Source of the DNA: Bacteroidales bacterium | GTDB taxonomy: Bacteria > Bacteroidota > Bacteroidia > Bacteroidales > UBA10428 | DNA length: 64,000 nt | Direction of reading: 5' to 3' | Assembly (NCBI GenBank): GCA_016934395.1 | Contig: JAFGSZ010000049.1 | Span: 1 to 64,000 of the forward strand | In this document: positions 51,864 through 60,607 of the stretch, one piece after another | How positions within the stretch are numbered: position 1 is the stretch's first letter | Layout: every line of letters starts with the position of its first letter | Notes under the pieces: generated by a model | Told to the model about the DNA's origin: nothing | Database searches by the model: none | What the model saw: the letters and a program-made list of their open reading frames with translations, nothing else | Position numbers and translations under genes: made by a program

Positions 51864-52703
51864 TTATACTTTATAATATGCGTATCCTTTTTTACTAAAT
51901 TTTACACTATGGGGGCCAAGTATAGTTTCATGCATTCCCAAAATCACACTTCCGCTATCATACAGGTTACTATGAAATAATTCGAAAATCCGGTTCTGCA
52001 AATCATAGTTAAAATAAATAATAACATTTCTGCATAAAATTAAATCAAATTTAACATACATGGTATTCCCGTCCTTCACCAGGTCATGCTTTTTAAATAT
52101 TGGTTTATCCCGTAGAAATTTATGCATTTTAATTGTATCTTTTGTTTTATCGATACTAAAATATTTATCATACGGAATATCATAATATTCTTCGTAATTA
52201 TAAGGATTTTCTTTTACAACTTTATCAAAATTATCGAGATAACCTATATTAAACCTGAATTTATAGGTACCATTGGCTGCCGCATTTAAAACATCTGAAT
52301 TAATATCTGAGGCATATAATTTTGTTTTCTCAAGAATTCCCATCTCGTTAAGAAGAATCATCATGGAATATACTTCCTGGCCTGTGGAACATCCGGCATG
52401 CCAAATATTAATTACAGGATTATTTTTTAATTTCGATAAAATAGAATACCTGATGTATTGCCATACCTGTGGATCTCTGAATAATTCTGTAGTATTAACC
52501 GTGATATCCTTTATTGTCCGTTCTACAAAATCACTATCTTCTTTTATCTTTTTAATGAAGCTGGTAACATTAGTGTTATTATCTATAAGAACTTTAGTTA
52601 ATCTCCGCTTTAATGATTTTTCAGAATATTGGCTAAAATCATAATTTGAAGAGGTTTTTAGGGTATAAATAAACAACTGAAAGTCCTGTTCCGAAACCGT
52701 CAT
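51864..52703 (-). CDS. CheR-type protein-glutamate methyltransferase
   Basis: 279-residue CheR with complete motifs: N-terminal helical domain (YDFSQYSEKSLKRRL), VNTTELFRDPQVW, SAM-binding AGCSTGQEVYS, acidic ASDINSDVL, and LCRNVIIYFN. It should methylate glutamates using S-adenosylmethionine. First gene of the long minus-strand locus. No chemoreceptor, CheA, CheW or CheY occurs in the window, and the first protein downstream is a sensor with a coiled coil. No pentapeptide docking tail was seen in neighbours. Starts at ATG. Confidence 0.9.
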   Translation of the reverse strand: MTVSEQDFQLFIYTLKTSSNYDFSQYSEKSLKRRLTKVLIDNNTNVTSFIKKIKEDSDFVERTIKDITVNTTELFRDPQVWQYIRYSILSKLKNNPVINIWHAGCSTGQEVYSMMILLNEMGILEKTKLYASDINSDVLNAAANGTYKFRFNIGYLDNFDKVVKENPYNYEEYYDIPYDKYFSIDKTKDTIKMHKFLRDKPIFKKHDLVKDGNTMYVKFDLILCRNVIIYFNYDLQNRIFELFHSNLYDSGSVILGMHETILGPHSVKFSKKGYAYYKV

Positions 52704-53164
52704 ACATCAATAATTAACAAACTATCTATCTTTACCTGAAATATCTTTATTAAATCTATTAAAAGTTCCTGAATTTAAAAAAAAATAAATGAATAACATT
52801 ACCAATGAATAATCTTATCCTAGAAATTAATGATTTTAAAGACCTAAACAATTTAATGTTTCCAGTCTACGTACACGATCATGTTTGGTTATATTTTTAG
52901 AAAGTAAAATATGTAAATATATGCCATGAGATAGGATTTGGGGAATTAAAAATGATTTTATATTTTTTACTGACTATATTAGTCTTTAAAAAATGCCCAT
53001 TTCAGAATCAGATTTATTTAAATTTTGATTTTTTTACTACAGATTAATTCATTAAAAAAATAATACTCTGTTAAATCTGTATTTTAAAGTATACGGGGTA
53101 TATTTTCATAAAATTTCTTTATTCTAAAAGATGTAATTAATTTTACACGATAATAAATTATAAT
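52704..53164. other. 461-base AT-rich divergent intergenic region
   Basis: Separates the CheR/Sia locus from the nitroreductase gene. It carries the likely nitroreductase promoter at 53114-53145. Near 52720 the minus strand reads ATAGTTTG, one base off the TAnnTTTG spacing, and could be the start signal of the signalling locus. No ORF of interest, tRNA or strong hairpin was found. Confidence 0.4.
53114..53145 (+). promoter_or_regulatory. possible promoter of the nitroreductase gene
   Basis: TTTC (53114-53117), 20 bases, TAATTTTA (53138-53145): correct spacing, one mismatch in each element; 19 bases before the ATG. Confidence 0.4.
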
Positions 53165-53782
53165 ATGGAATTATCCGACGCTATTAAAAGCCGTACAAGT
53201 ATTCGAAGTTTTACAGATGAAAAGATCAATCTGGAAGACATTAAAAACATTATAAATCTGGCCGGTTATGCTCCAAGTGTAAATAATTATCAGCCATGGA
53301 AGTATATTGTAATTACCAATCATGAACTCATGCAAAACATGGCAGGTCTGGTAATAAAAAAAATTACCCAAATTCCGTTAAAAAAAAGTATAGCTGCTGA
53401 AAATCTCCGTTCGCAGGTTACCTGGTATTCTACTTTTTTTAAAGATGCTCCTGCAATTATTGCTTTAGCAATTATTCCTGATGAAACCGTATTAGAAAAG
53501 GCTGTTCAGTTATCGCATGAGGAAATAAATAAAATTCGAAACTACCCTGATATCCAAAGTGCAGGTGCAAGCATACAAAATCTTCTGCTTGCAGCAACAG
53601 AAAAAGGATATGGGACGTGTTGGCTAAGCGGGCCGATGTTTGCAAAAACAGAAATTGAAACCATGCTGAACATTACGGCTCCCTGGAGCTTATTAACATT
53701 TGTAGCTATTGGAAAAGCAAAGAATATTCCCAAACTTAAAGAAAAACTTAACCTTGCCGATTCAATTGAAATTTTTGATTAG
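53165..53782 (+). CDS. nitroreductase family flavoprotein
   Basis: 205-residue FMN-dependent oxidoreductase of the nitroreductase fold. SRTSIRSFTDEKI with the conserved FMN-phosphate-binding Arg, GYAPSVNNYQPWKYIVI with the flavin contact Asn/Gln, SAGASIQNLLLAATEKGYGTCW, and a C-terminal FVAIGKA. Natural substrate is unknown; members reduce quinones, nitro groups or flavin. Single gene, ending 11 bases from the convergent histidine kinase gene. Confidence 0.9.
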   Translation: MELSDAIKSRTSIRSFTDEKINLEDIKNIINLAGYAPSVNNYQPWKYIVITNHELMQNMAGLVIKKITQIPLKKSIAAENLRSQVTWYSTFFKDAPAIIALAIIPDETVLEKAVQLSHEEINKIRNYPDIQSAGASIQNLLLAATEKGYGTCWLSGPMFAKTEIETMLNITAPWSLLTFVAIGKAKNIPKLKEKLNLADSIEIFD

Positions 53783-53793
53783 AAAACCGGAAA

Positions 53794-55812
53794 TTATTTT
53801 TTTTTCAAATACTTTTCCAGAATCTCCTGAAGCTTTTCGATTTTTAAAGGTTTTTCAATATAATCATCGCAACCGGCCTGTAAACATTTATTTTTTTCAT
53901 CTTCGCTGGCATATGCCGTTTGCGCAATAACCGGCAATTTTTTTTGAATTGATTTAATTTTAGCTGTGGCAGTATATCCGTCAATATCCGGAAGCTTAAT
54001 ATCCATTAATACCATATCGATATTTTTACTATTTTTCACAATTTGGATAGCTTTCAGTCCATCGGATGCATGCAAAAGTTTAATTTTTTTATCCTCGAAC
54101 AGGGTTTCTAGCAACTGGTAGGAAAACTCATCGTCTTCAACCACTAAAATTTTTTTATCTTCCCAATTAATAGATATCTGAGAAATATCTAACGGGGATT
54201 CTGCTGGTTTCTGACCTGGAATGAAAGGAACAGTAAACCAAAACGTAGATCCTTTATTAGTTTTAGATTCCACCCATATTTCCCCTTCAAGCAATTCTAT
54301 CAGACCCTTGGATATAGCCAGGCCCAGGCCGGTACCCCCGTATTCTCTAGCATATGAGCTGTCTACCTGGCGGAATCTTTCAAAAATTTCTGACTGAAGC
54401 TTTTCTTTTATTCCTATCCCGGTATCTTTAACAAAAAATGTTAAGTTTTGATCAATCCGTTCACAGCCAAAAATAATTGATCCCCTATTTGTGAATTTCA
54501 TTGCATTTGATAAGAGATTTATTAGTACCTGCTTAATTCTCAGTTCATCAGAAACAATAAATGTGTCCAATTCAGATAATGTTTTTTTCAGTTCTAAATA
54601 AATTCCTGTTTTCTTTTGTCTAACCAATTCTTCTTTAAAATAAACATACAGTTGATTTAATAAATTATTCAAACTGAAACTATTGCAATTAAGTCTTAGT
54701 TGCCCGGAATCAATTTTCGATATATCTATAATATCATTTATTAGTCCCAGGAGCTGATTGCCACTCGACAGGATAATATCCAGATACCTGTTTTTTTTAT
54801 CTACGGAAAGATCTTTATTTCTAAGAAACTGGGAAAATCCCAGTATTCCATTTAATGGTGTACGAATCTCATGGCTCATGTTTGCCAGGAACGAAGATTT
54901 AAGTTGATCGGCTTTCTCTGCCAGTCTTTTGGCCTTTTTTAGTTTTCTTTGTTCTTCTTTTAAATCAGTAATATCAAGTCCAATTCCAATAATTCCAATA
55001 ACATTTCCATTTTCATCAAACCAGGGCATTTTTGAAGTGGAATACCATCTGATGCGTCCCTTTTTGGATATCAATTTTTCTTCCATATTTATTTTGGGAT
55101 GCCCGGTTCGAATAATCTCCTGTTCGTCGTCGTAAAGTTTTTTTGCGGTTTTCTGCGGAAAATAATCAAAATCAGATTTACTAATCAGCTCTTCTGGATA
55201 CAAATGCCCCAGTTGTTGTGCCATTGATTTGTTAACATATATAAACTGACTATTGATATCTTTTACATAAATATTTTCCGGAATACTGTTTATTAAATAG
55301 TTTAATAACTCTTTATCTTTTTTATTCTTCTCTTCAGATTTTTTTATGTCGCTAATAGAATGAATTTGTGCAAGATAAACATCCTTCCCTGATTGGTTTT
55401 TTTCAATTTTTGATATGCTTACTATGCACCATATCAATTTTGAATCCTTTCTTTTTAACCTCACTTCATGCAAATTGGTATTTGCTTTATTATGAGTACT
55501 TTCAATTCCCATTAATTCACCGGTAAATTTATCTGTAAGCAAGCTGTTAAAATTTAACTCAACCAACTCATGTTTTGAATATAAAGTAAGGCTTTCAAAA
55601 GCTTTATTCACAAGCAATATTTTCCCATATTCATCCATAACAAATGTACCTGCATATAATGCATCGAATAAATATTTATAATCTATGATTTCGCTGTTGT
55701 TTGTTTCGTTAATCTGATGGGTCGACGATTCAGAAACATAGTCTGAAGATCCGCCAATTACTGTCGTTTTCTTCGTTGATGTTTTGGAAGATTTTTTTTG
55801 TTCCTTATGCAT
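53794..55812 (-). CDS. soluble hybrid histidine kinase, PAS-PAS-HisKA-HATPase-REC
   Basis: 672-residue cytoplasmic hybrid sensor kinase. Two PAS domains (about 45-165 and 170-290; the second has YVNKSMAQQLG and FDENGNVIGIIGIGLDITD), HisKA with phosphoacceptor H314 (NMSHEIRTPLNG), HATPase_c with N, G1 and G2 boxes (NLLSNAMKFT, VKDTGIGI, GGTGLGLAISKGL), and a receiver about 552-670 with acceptor D604 (VLMDIKLPDIDG). No membrane helix, so it senses a cytoplasmic signal such as redox or ligand. No cognate response regulator gene is adjacent. A His phosphotransfer protein elsewhere is expected. Confidence 0.93.
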   Translation of the reverse strand: MHKEQKKSSKTSTKKTTVIGGSSDYVSESSTHQINETNNSEIIDYKYLFDALYAGTFVMDEYGKILLVNKAFESLTLYSKHELVELNFNSLLTDKFTGELMGIESTHNKANTNLHEVRLKRKDSKLIWCIVSISKIEKNQSGKDVYLAQIHSISDIKKSEEKNKKDKELLNYLINSIPENIYVKDINSQFIYVNKSMAQQLGHLYPEELISKSDFDYFPQKTAKKLYDDEQEIIRTGHPKINMEEKLISKKGRIRWYSTSKMPWFDENGNVIGIIGIGLDITDLKEEQRKLKKAKRLAEKADQLKSSFLANMSHEIRTPLNGILGFSQFLRNKDLSVDKKNRYLDIILSSGNQLLGLINDIIDISKIDSGQLRLNCNSFSLNNLLNQLYVYFKEELVRQKKTGIYLELKKTLSELDTFIVSDELRIKQVLINLLSNAMKFTNRGSIIFGCERIDQNLTFFVKDTGIGIKEKLQSEIFERFRQVDSSYAREYGGTGLGLAISKGLIELLEGEIWVESKTNKGSTFWFTVPFIPGQKPAESPLDISQISINWEDKKILVVEDDEFSYQLLETLFEDKKIKLLHASDGLKAIQIVKNSKNIDMVLMDIKLPDIDGYTATAKIKSIQKKLPVIAQTAYASEDEKNKCLQAGCDDYIEKPLKIEKLQEILEKYLKKK

Positions 55813-56000
55813 CAGGAAGTATATTAATTATAATTTATAAAACTACAACAACCAAAAAATAATGATAGTTGAGAAAGTATGAAGATAATAACAAATTAGT
55901 CAATATTTTATCTCCGGATTCAAACCAATAATAGATGAATAAAATTACAAGTTTATTCTGTTAAGTTGATTTTTTAATAAATACTATTTCAGTTAAAGGA

Positions 56001-56651
56001 TTAAATATTTTCCTGTAAGGCCTTTATATTTAGTTTATATTGTGTACCCTTATCCGATAATTCAACAGATATTATATCAAGAGTAGCCAGATTTATTAAT
56101 GTGCGTTCCGCTCTATATCTTCTGATATTAGCTATTTTCATAAACTTAGAAAGAGATACCGACTCATATGTGCGAAGATAATCCAGTAAAATTTGCTCTA
56201 TTTTCCCGTACCGTAAAAGCACACCCTTTTTACTTTTTTTCTTTTTCCAAACTTCAAGAAGAATTCTATTTGCTAAAAGATTCTGATCGCCTTTACGAAT
56301 ATAAACCATCCATTTGTCTCGGGTGTCTTTTGCAGAATGGGGCATTTTTTCGCTTTTAGGAATGGCGATTTCAAGAACCGATTTTCGATCAATTATCCAT
56401 CGGTTTGTTACAAAGTTTACCGGCGGTTTACAATACAAATGTGCGGCCAGCTCAACCATATAAATTTCTTCTTCGGTTCTAACGCCGGCAATTACACCAT
56501 TATCTTTTACACCAATTAATAGTTTTCCCCCATCCGTATTTGCAAAGGCAGCTATGGTTCGTGCAATTTTTTTTGCATCGGAAATTTCGAATTTAAAATC
56601 AAGCTGCTGATTTTCTCCCTGATGAATCAGATTTTTAATATAAGTACTCAA
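56001..56651 (-). CDS. AlbA_2 (Schlafen-like) domain protein with C-terminal winged helix
   Basis: 216-residue protein. Residues about 8-115 form an AlbA_2 domain (QLDFKFEISDAKKIARTIAA, ANTDGGKLLIGVKDNG, then a strand VLEIAIPKS), which in this group is linked with DNA or RNA binding. The C-terminal 75 residues look like a winged helix (LLDYLRTYESVSLSKFMK, RYRAERTLINLATLDII). Probably a transcriptional regulator. The only upstream start in frame is TTG at 56651, directly before the conserved helix; the next Met is too far in, so I accept TTG. Single gene next to tRNA-Ala. Confidence 0.78.
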   Translation of the reverse strand: MSTYIKNLIHQGENQQLDFKFEISDAKKIARTIAAFANTDGGKLLIGVKDNGVIAGVRTEEEIYMVELAAHLYCKPPVNFVTNRWIIDRKSVLEIAIPKSEKMPHSAKDTRDKWMVYIRKGDQNLLANRILLEVWKKKKSKKGVLLRYGKIEQILLDYLRTYESVSLSKFMKIANIRRYRAERTLINLATLDIISVELSDKGTQYKLNIKALQENI

Positions 56652-56741
56652 AGGATTGAGAATTTCTTGTATTACAAGCAGCGAAGTGCACTCAATTCAG
56701 AAGTGTACAGTCTAATATCCTGTCGATTTCTGAAAAAAAAG

Positions 56742-56815
56742 TGGAGACTAGGGGAGTCGAACCCCTGACCTTTTGGCTGCCAGCCAAACGCTCTAGCCAA
56801 CTGAGCTAAGCCCCC
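56742..56815 (-). tRNA. tRNA-Ala (anticodon GGC)
   Basis: 74 bases on the minus strand fold as a full cloverleaf: acceptor GGGGGCT with AGTCTCC, D arm GCTC/GAGC, anticodon stem TTTGG/CCAAA with loop CTGGCAG (anticodon GGC), T arm AGGGG/CCCCT with TTCGACT. The G3-U70 wobble pair, the identity element of alanine tRNA, is present, and the discriminator is A. The CCA end is not encoded. A TATTTTTG promoter element lies 10 bases upstream. Confidence 0.95.
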
Positions 56816-56824
56816 ATCTGACGA

Positions 56825-56832
56825 CAAAAATA
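56825..56832 (-). promoter_or_regulatory. -7 element of the tRNA-Ala promoter
   Basis: Minus-strand TATTTTTG, consensus TAnnTTTG, 9 bases before the tRNA 5' end, an apt distance for a start just ahead of it. No TTTG at the -33 position. Confidence 0.5.
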
Positions 56833-56960
56833 TTAAAAAATATTGAATTTAATCTTTTTCTCAGAATAATTTAAAAAAACAGATCTATATAAACACAAAC
56901 AAAACAAAAAACAAAACATTTTTGCTTTGGAAAAATATTTTATATTGATTCAATTTTTGT

Positions 56961-56992
56961 TTTGTCAATTCAAGCATTATTACTTAACTTTA
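56961..56992 (+). promoter_or_regulatory. promoter of the TonB gene
   Basis: TTTG (56961-56964), exactly 20 bases, then TAACTTTA (56985-56992), one mismatch from TAnnTTTG. It ends 25 bases before the ATG. Confidence 0.6.
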
Positions 56993-57017
56993 TGCGCTTA
57001 AAAAATTTTTCGAAACT

Positions 57018-57698
57018 ATGGAGACCAAAAAATCAAAAAAAGCAGACCTTGAAAATAAGCGTGGGTTGTTTTTGGAATTAGGTATGGTTATCGTTTTATC
57101 AATTGTTCTGATTGCATTTGAATGGACAAGCAGGCCATCTAATACAAACTCACTGGGTCAACTTGATGACTTGAATCTTGAAGAAGAAATTATACCAATC
57201 ACCAGGCAACAACAGGATCAACCACCACCACCACCTCCTCCTCCACAGGTTATTGATGTGCTAAACATTGTAGAAGATGATGTTGAATTAGACGAAGAAC
57301 TTGATTTGGGAGATATGGATGCCGATCAGAATCTTTCTTTGGAAATTGTTCCTTTCGAAGAAGAAGAAGCCGGAGATGAAACCGTATTTTTTATTGTTGA
57401 AGATATGCCTACTTTCATGGGTGGCGGTCAGGACGAGTTCCGGGTTTGGATACAGAAAAATTTACGCTATCCTGAAATTGCCGCTGAAAACGGTATTAGT
57501 GGACGTGTATTTGTTCAGTTTGCAGTAAATTCAAGAGGTGAAGTAGTAGATGTGAAAGTTGTCCGTGGTGTCGATCCTGCATTGGATGCAGAAGCAGTTC
57601 GGGTTATTAAATCTTCTCCCAAATGGTCGCCTGGTAAACAAAGAGGAAAACCTGTAAAAGTACAGTTTACTTTCCCGATAATTTTTGTGTTGCAGTAA
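57018..57698 (+). CDS. tonB: TonB family energy transducer
   Basis: 226-residue TonB-like protein. Short cytoplasmic start, one membrane helix (about 16-34), an Asp/Glu-rich periplasmic linker with a run of eight prolines at about residues 69-76, and a C-terminal TonB domain from about 130 (FRVWIQKNLRYPEIAAENG, GRVFVQFAVNSRGEV, SSPKWSPGKQRGKPV). Transfers proton-motive energy from ExbBD to outer-membrane transporters. The acidic linker after the prolines (EDDVELDEELDLGD) is typical of Bacteroidota paralogues. Stand-alone gene; no exbBD in the window. Clear terminator follows. Confidence 0.92.
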   Translation: METKKSKKADLENKRGLFLELGMVIVLSIVLIAFEWTSRPSNTNSLGQLDDLNLEEEIIPITRQQQDQPPPPPPPPQVIDVLNIVEDDVELDEELDLGDMDADQNLSLEIVPFEEEEAGDETVFFIVEDMPTFMGGGQDEFRVWIQKNLRYPEIAAENGISGRVFVQFAVNSRGEVVDVKVVRGVDPALDAEAVRVIKSSPKWSPGKQRGKPVKVQFTFPIIFVLQ

Positions 57699-57716
57699 TT
57701 TATATAAAATATGTTC

Positions 57717-57751
57717 AAAAAACCCTGGTTAAATTAACCAGGGTTTTTTTA
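57717..57751 (+). terminator. terminator of tonB
   Basis: AAAAAACCCTGGTT pairs with AACCAGGGTTTTTT, loop aaatt, T run continues. Confidence 0.93.
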
Positions 57752-57816
57752 TTTTTATAACCTTATTGATATTTTTTCCGTATTTCCCTTAAATTTATTA
57801 ATTAATATGAGGTGCC

Positions 57817-58989
57817 ATGAAGATCAAAAATTTAACTTATTTATTAATTATATTATTAGTATCATGTACTTCTTCAGAAAAGCTTGTAAGAAAAGGCAAT
57901 TATGATGCAGCTATAAATAAAGCTGTAAAGAAGATTATGAAGAATCCAAATTCAACCGATGATATTGAAATGCTGGATAAGGCATACAAATTAGCAAATG
58001 GCAGAGACCAGGAAAGAGTTAAATATTTAAGGCTTGAAGGAAATCCGAATACCTGGGACGAAGTATTTATGTTGTATTCGAACCTGAAAAACCGTCAATC
58101 CATGGTTCAGAAAGTATTACCCATGAACCTGAATGGAAGAACGATTACCTACGATTATATTGATTACGACAGGGAAATTGTTGAAGCTAAAGGCAAAGCT
58201 GCAGATTATTATTATGCCCATGGACAACAATTAATGAATGAAGGCACAAAAGAAGGCTATCGTCAGGCATATTATGATTTTGTTAAAGCAAGTGAATATA
58301 AAGGCGGATCTTACCAGAATATAAACTCACTGATAGAAGAGGCCAGACTTAAAGGTATTAGCAGGGCGCTGATTGATGTAGTTAATAAAACCCCGATCCG
58401 GCTAACGGAGGATTTTATTGATAATATTCTTACTATAAATACTGATCAGCTAAACAACGATTGGGTTGAATTTCATCTGAAGCATGTTAACGATGCAATT
58501 GAATATGATTATTATATTGACGTAGTTTTGAATATTATCGATGTGTCTCCCGAAATTGTTGAACAGAAAGAAACCTTGCGGAAAAAGACCGTGGAGAATG
58601 GTTTTGATTATGCTATCGATGCCCGGGGAAATGTAATGAAAGATACCAGTGGTAACGATATAAAAATAATAAAGTATAAAGATTTGCAGTGTACGCTGAT
58701 TGAAAAGCACCAGAAAAAATCAGCCAGGATTGAAGGTGAAGTTGATATTTATTCTGAAAATCCACGCCGTTTACTTAAGAAAGAACCTATTGGTGCATCT
58801 TCTAATTTTGAACATGTTTCAGGCAAGGCAATTGGCGATCTCGAAGCTCTTAAGCCGGAAGATAAACAAATTATTGAAATTGAAGCAGTACCATTTCCTG
58901 ACGATTTTATGCTGGTACAAGAATGTTCAGAAGCTTTAAGAGGAGCAATAGCAGGGGCAATAAGACAAAACAGGATTCATATAAAATAA
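57817..58989 (+). CDS. TPR-like lipoprotein, unknown function
   Basis: 390-residue lipoprotein (lipobox LVSC, C17). The first 60 residues look like a tetratricopeptide-type helix pair (GNYDAAINKAVKKIMKNPN), and helical repeats continue to about 180 (YYYAHGQQLMNEGTKEGYRQAYYDFVKA). A second, beta-rich part has KSARIEGEVDIYSENPRRLL and a conserved ending with SEALRGAIAGAIRQNRIH. A conserved unknown in Bacteroidota, probably facing the periplasm. No partner gene; single gene between tonB and hflX, with terminators on each side. Confidence 0.78.
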   Translation: MKIKNLTYLLIILLVSCTSSEKLVRKGNYDAAINKAVKKIMKNPNSTDDIEMLDKAYKLANGRDQERVKYLRLEGNPNTWDEVFMLYSNLKNRQSMVQKVLPMNLNGRTITYDYIDYDREIVEAKGKAADYYYAHGQQLMNEGTKEGYRQAYYDFVKASEYKGGSYQNINSLIEEARLKGISRALIDVVNKTPIRLTEDFIDNILTINTDQLNNDWVEFHLKHVNDAIEYDYYIDVVLNIIDVSPEIVEQKETLRKKTVENGFDYAIDARGNVMKDTSGNDIKIIKYKDLQCTLIEKHQKKSARIEGEVDIYSENPRRLLKKEPIGASSNFEHVSGKAIGDLEALKPEDKQIIEIEAVPFPDDFMLVQECSEALRGAIAGAIRQNRIHIK

Positions 58990-59005
58990 TTTAAATACTG
59001 TAATT

Positions 59006-59033
59006 TAAAACCGGTCATGTACCGGTTTTTTAT
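59006..59033 (+). terminator. terminator of the TPR-like lipoprotein gene
   Basis: AAAACCGGT pairs with ACCGGTTTT, loop catgt, then T run. Confidence 0.92.
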
Positions 59034-59046
59034 TTGCATAAATACC

Positions 59047-59054
59047 TATCTTTG
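59047..59054 (+). promoter_or_regulatory. -7 element upstream of hflX
   Basis: TATCTTTG matches TAnnTTTG and is identical to the rfaE1 element; 26 bases before the ATG. The -33 position falls in the preceding terminator and has no TTTG. Confidence 0.45.
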
Positions 59055-59080
59055 TCAGCCTATTTGAACGGATAAGTTAC

Positions 59081-60271
59081 ATGGCTGAATATATTACCGG
59101 AATAGAACCAGAGAAAGCAATTCTTGTAGGAATTATTACCCAGAATCAGGAGGAACGGGAGGTACAGGACTACCTTGATGAATTATCTTTCTTAACTGAA
59201 ACAGCAGGAGCCATTCCTGTTGCCTCATTTACACAACATCTTGATGTGCCCAATCCGCGAACATTTGTGGGTACAGGGAAACTTGAAGAGATTAAACAAT
59301 ATGTTCAGATACACGAGATTGACATTGTTATTTTTGATGATGAATTAACCCCAAGCCAGTTAAGAAATATAGAAAGAGAACTTAATTGCCGTATTCTTGA
59401 CCGGACAAACCTAATTCTTGATATTTTCGCAACCCGGGCAAAAACAGCACACGCTAAAACACAGGTTGAGCTTGCCCAATATCAATACCTGCTTCCAAGG
59501 CTTACTCGCATGTGGACCCATCTTGAAAGACAACGTGGAGGTATTGGCTTACGCGGACCGGGCGAGACAGAAATCGAAACAGACAGAAGAATTATTCGCG
59601 ACAGAATTTCAAAGCTAAAAGCTCAACTGGTAAAAATTGACAAACAAAAAGCCACTCAGCGTAAAAACCGCGGACAACTTGTAAGGGTTGCCCTTGTCGG
59701 ATATACTAATGTAGGAAAATCAACCCTTTTGAATCTAATTAGTAAATCGGATGTATTTGCAGAAAATAAACTTTTTGCCACCCTTGATACTACAGTTCGA
59801 AAAGTGGTTATCGGCAATTTGCCCTTTTTACTTTCAGATACTGTAGGCTTTATCAGAAAACTTCCTCATCATTTAATTGAGTCTTTTAAATCTACGCTTG
59901 ATGAAGTAAGGGAGTCAGATATATTAGTGCATGTGGTAGATATTTCGCATCCTAATTTCGAAGAACAACTCAATATTGTAAACCAAACCCTCGTAGATAT
60001 TAAAGCTTCGGATAAAACAACGATTAATATTTTTAATAAAATTGATGCTTACACCTATATCAAAAAAGAAGAAGATGATCTTACACCAAAAACCATTGAT
60101 AATTTTACTCTTGAGGAATTAAAAAACAGTTGGATAGCACAAACCAATTCATCGTGTATATTTATTTCTGCTAAAGAAAAGGTAAATATTGAAGAATTTA
60201 AAACCATGCTTTACAACCTGATAAAAAAAGTTCATATTTCACGTTATCCATATGATAACCTTTTATATTAA
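59081..60271 (+). CDS. hflX: ribosome-associated GTPase HflX
   Basis: 396-residue GTPase that binds the 50S subunit and can split stalled ribosomes. N-terminal HflX domain with DNPRTFVGTGK-like segment (NPRTFVGTGKLEEI), glycine-rich linker (RGGIGLRGPGETEIETDRR), then the G domain with G1 GYTNVGKST, G3 DTVGFIRKLP and G4 NKID. Length is within the normal family range. Single gene with its own promoter element. Confidence 0.95.
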   Translation: MAEYITGIEPEKAILVGIITQNQEEREVQDYLDELSFLTETAGAIPVASFTQHLDVPNPRTFVGTGKLEEIKQYVQIHEIDIVIFDDELTPSQLRNIERELNCRILDRTNLILDIFATRAKTAHAKTQVELAQYQYLLPRLTRMWTHLERQRGGIGLRGPGETEIETDRRIIRDRISKLKAQLVKIDKQKATQRKNRGQLVRVALVGYTNVGKSTLLNLISKSDVFAENKLFATLDTTVRKVVIGNLPFLLSDTVGFIRKLPHHLIESFKSTLDEVRESDILVHVVDISHPNFEEQLNIVNQTLVDIKASDKTTINIFNKIDAYTYIKKEEDDLTPKTIDNFTLEELKNSWIAQTNSSCIFISAKEKVNIEEFKTMLYNLIKKVHISRYPYDNLLY

Positions 60272-60607
60272 ATTTCTATTTTCTTTATCAAAAGAATGTG
60301 ACAAAATCCATCGCAATTTAATTATACACATTATTAATGAAGCTCTGTTATTGATACCCCATTAAAATGTTGTTTTTAAACAGCTACGGTGAATAATTAT
60401 TTCGCATACACTCGAATGTATTTTATATATTTTCAAGAATTTTACCTTCATATATATTTTATACCAGAATAAATTTAGATTTTCTTAATGGATATCAGAA
60501 AAACCAATTTTTCATCAAAAACACTTTTATTCATGAATATTTTATCCGGGATATATAGTTTGAACTATAACCTTCCATAAATTGTTAATTTCACATACTC
60601 GGTAACA
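60272..60607. other. 336-base AT-rich leader or intergenic region
   Basis: No ORF of note. One small palindrome, ATAGTT-tg-AACTAT (60555-60568), lies 40 bases before the next ATG and could be a regulator site or part of a promoter. No terminator with T run follows hflX. Otherwise nothing seen. Confidence 0.35.

Noticed and set aside
53794-55812. Hybrid kinase as part of the CheR/Sia locus
   Set aside because: It is separated by a 461-base gap and an oppositely oriented nitroreductase gene; there is no sequence evidence of a link.
57197-57246. CCA/CCT-rich tandem repeat
   Set aside because: It encodes the normal proline linker of TonB and needs no other explanation.
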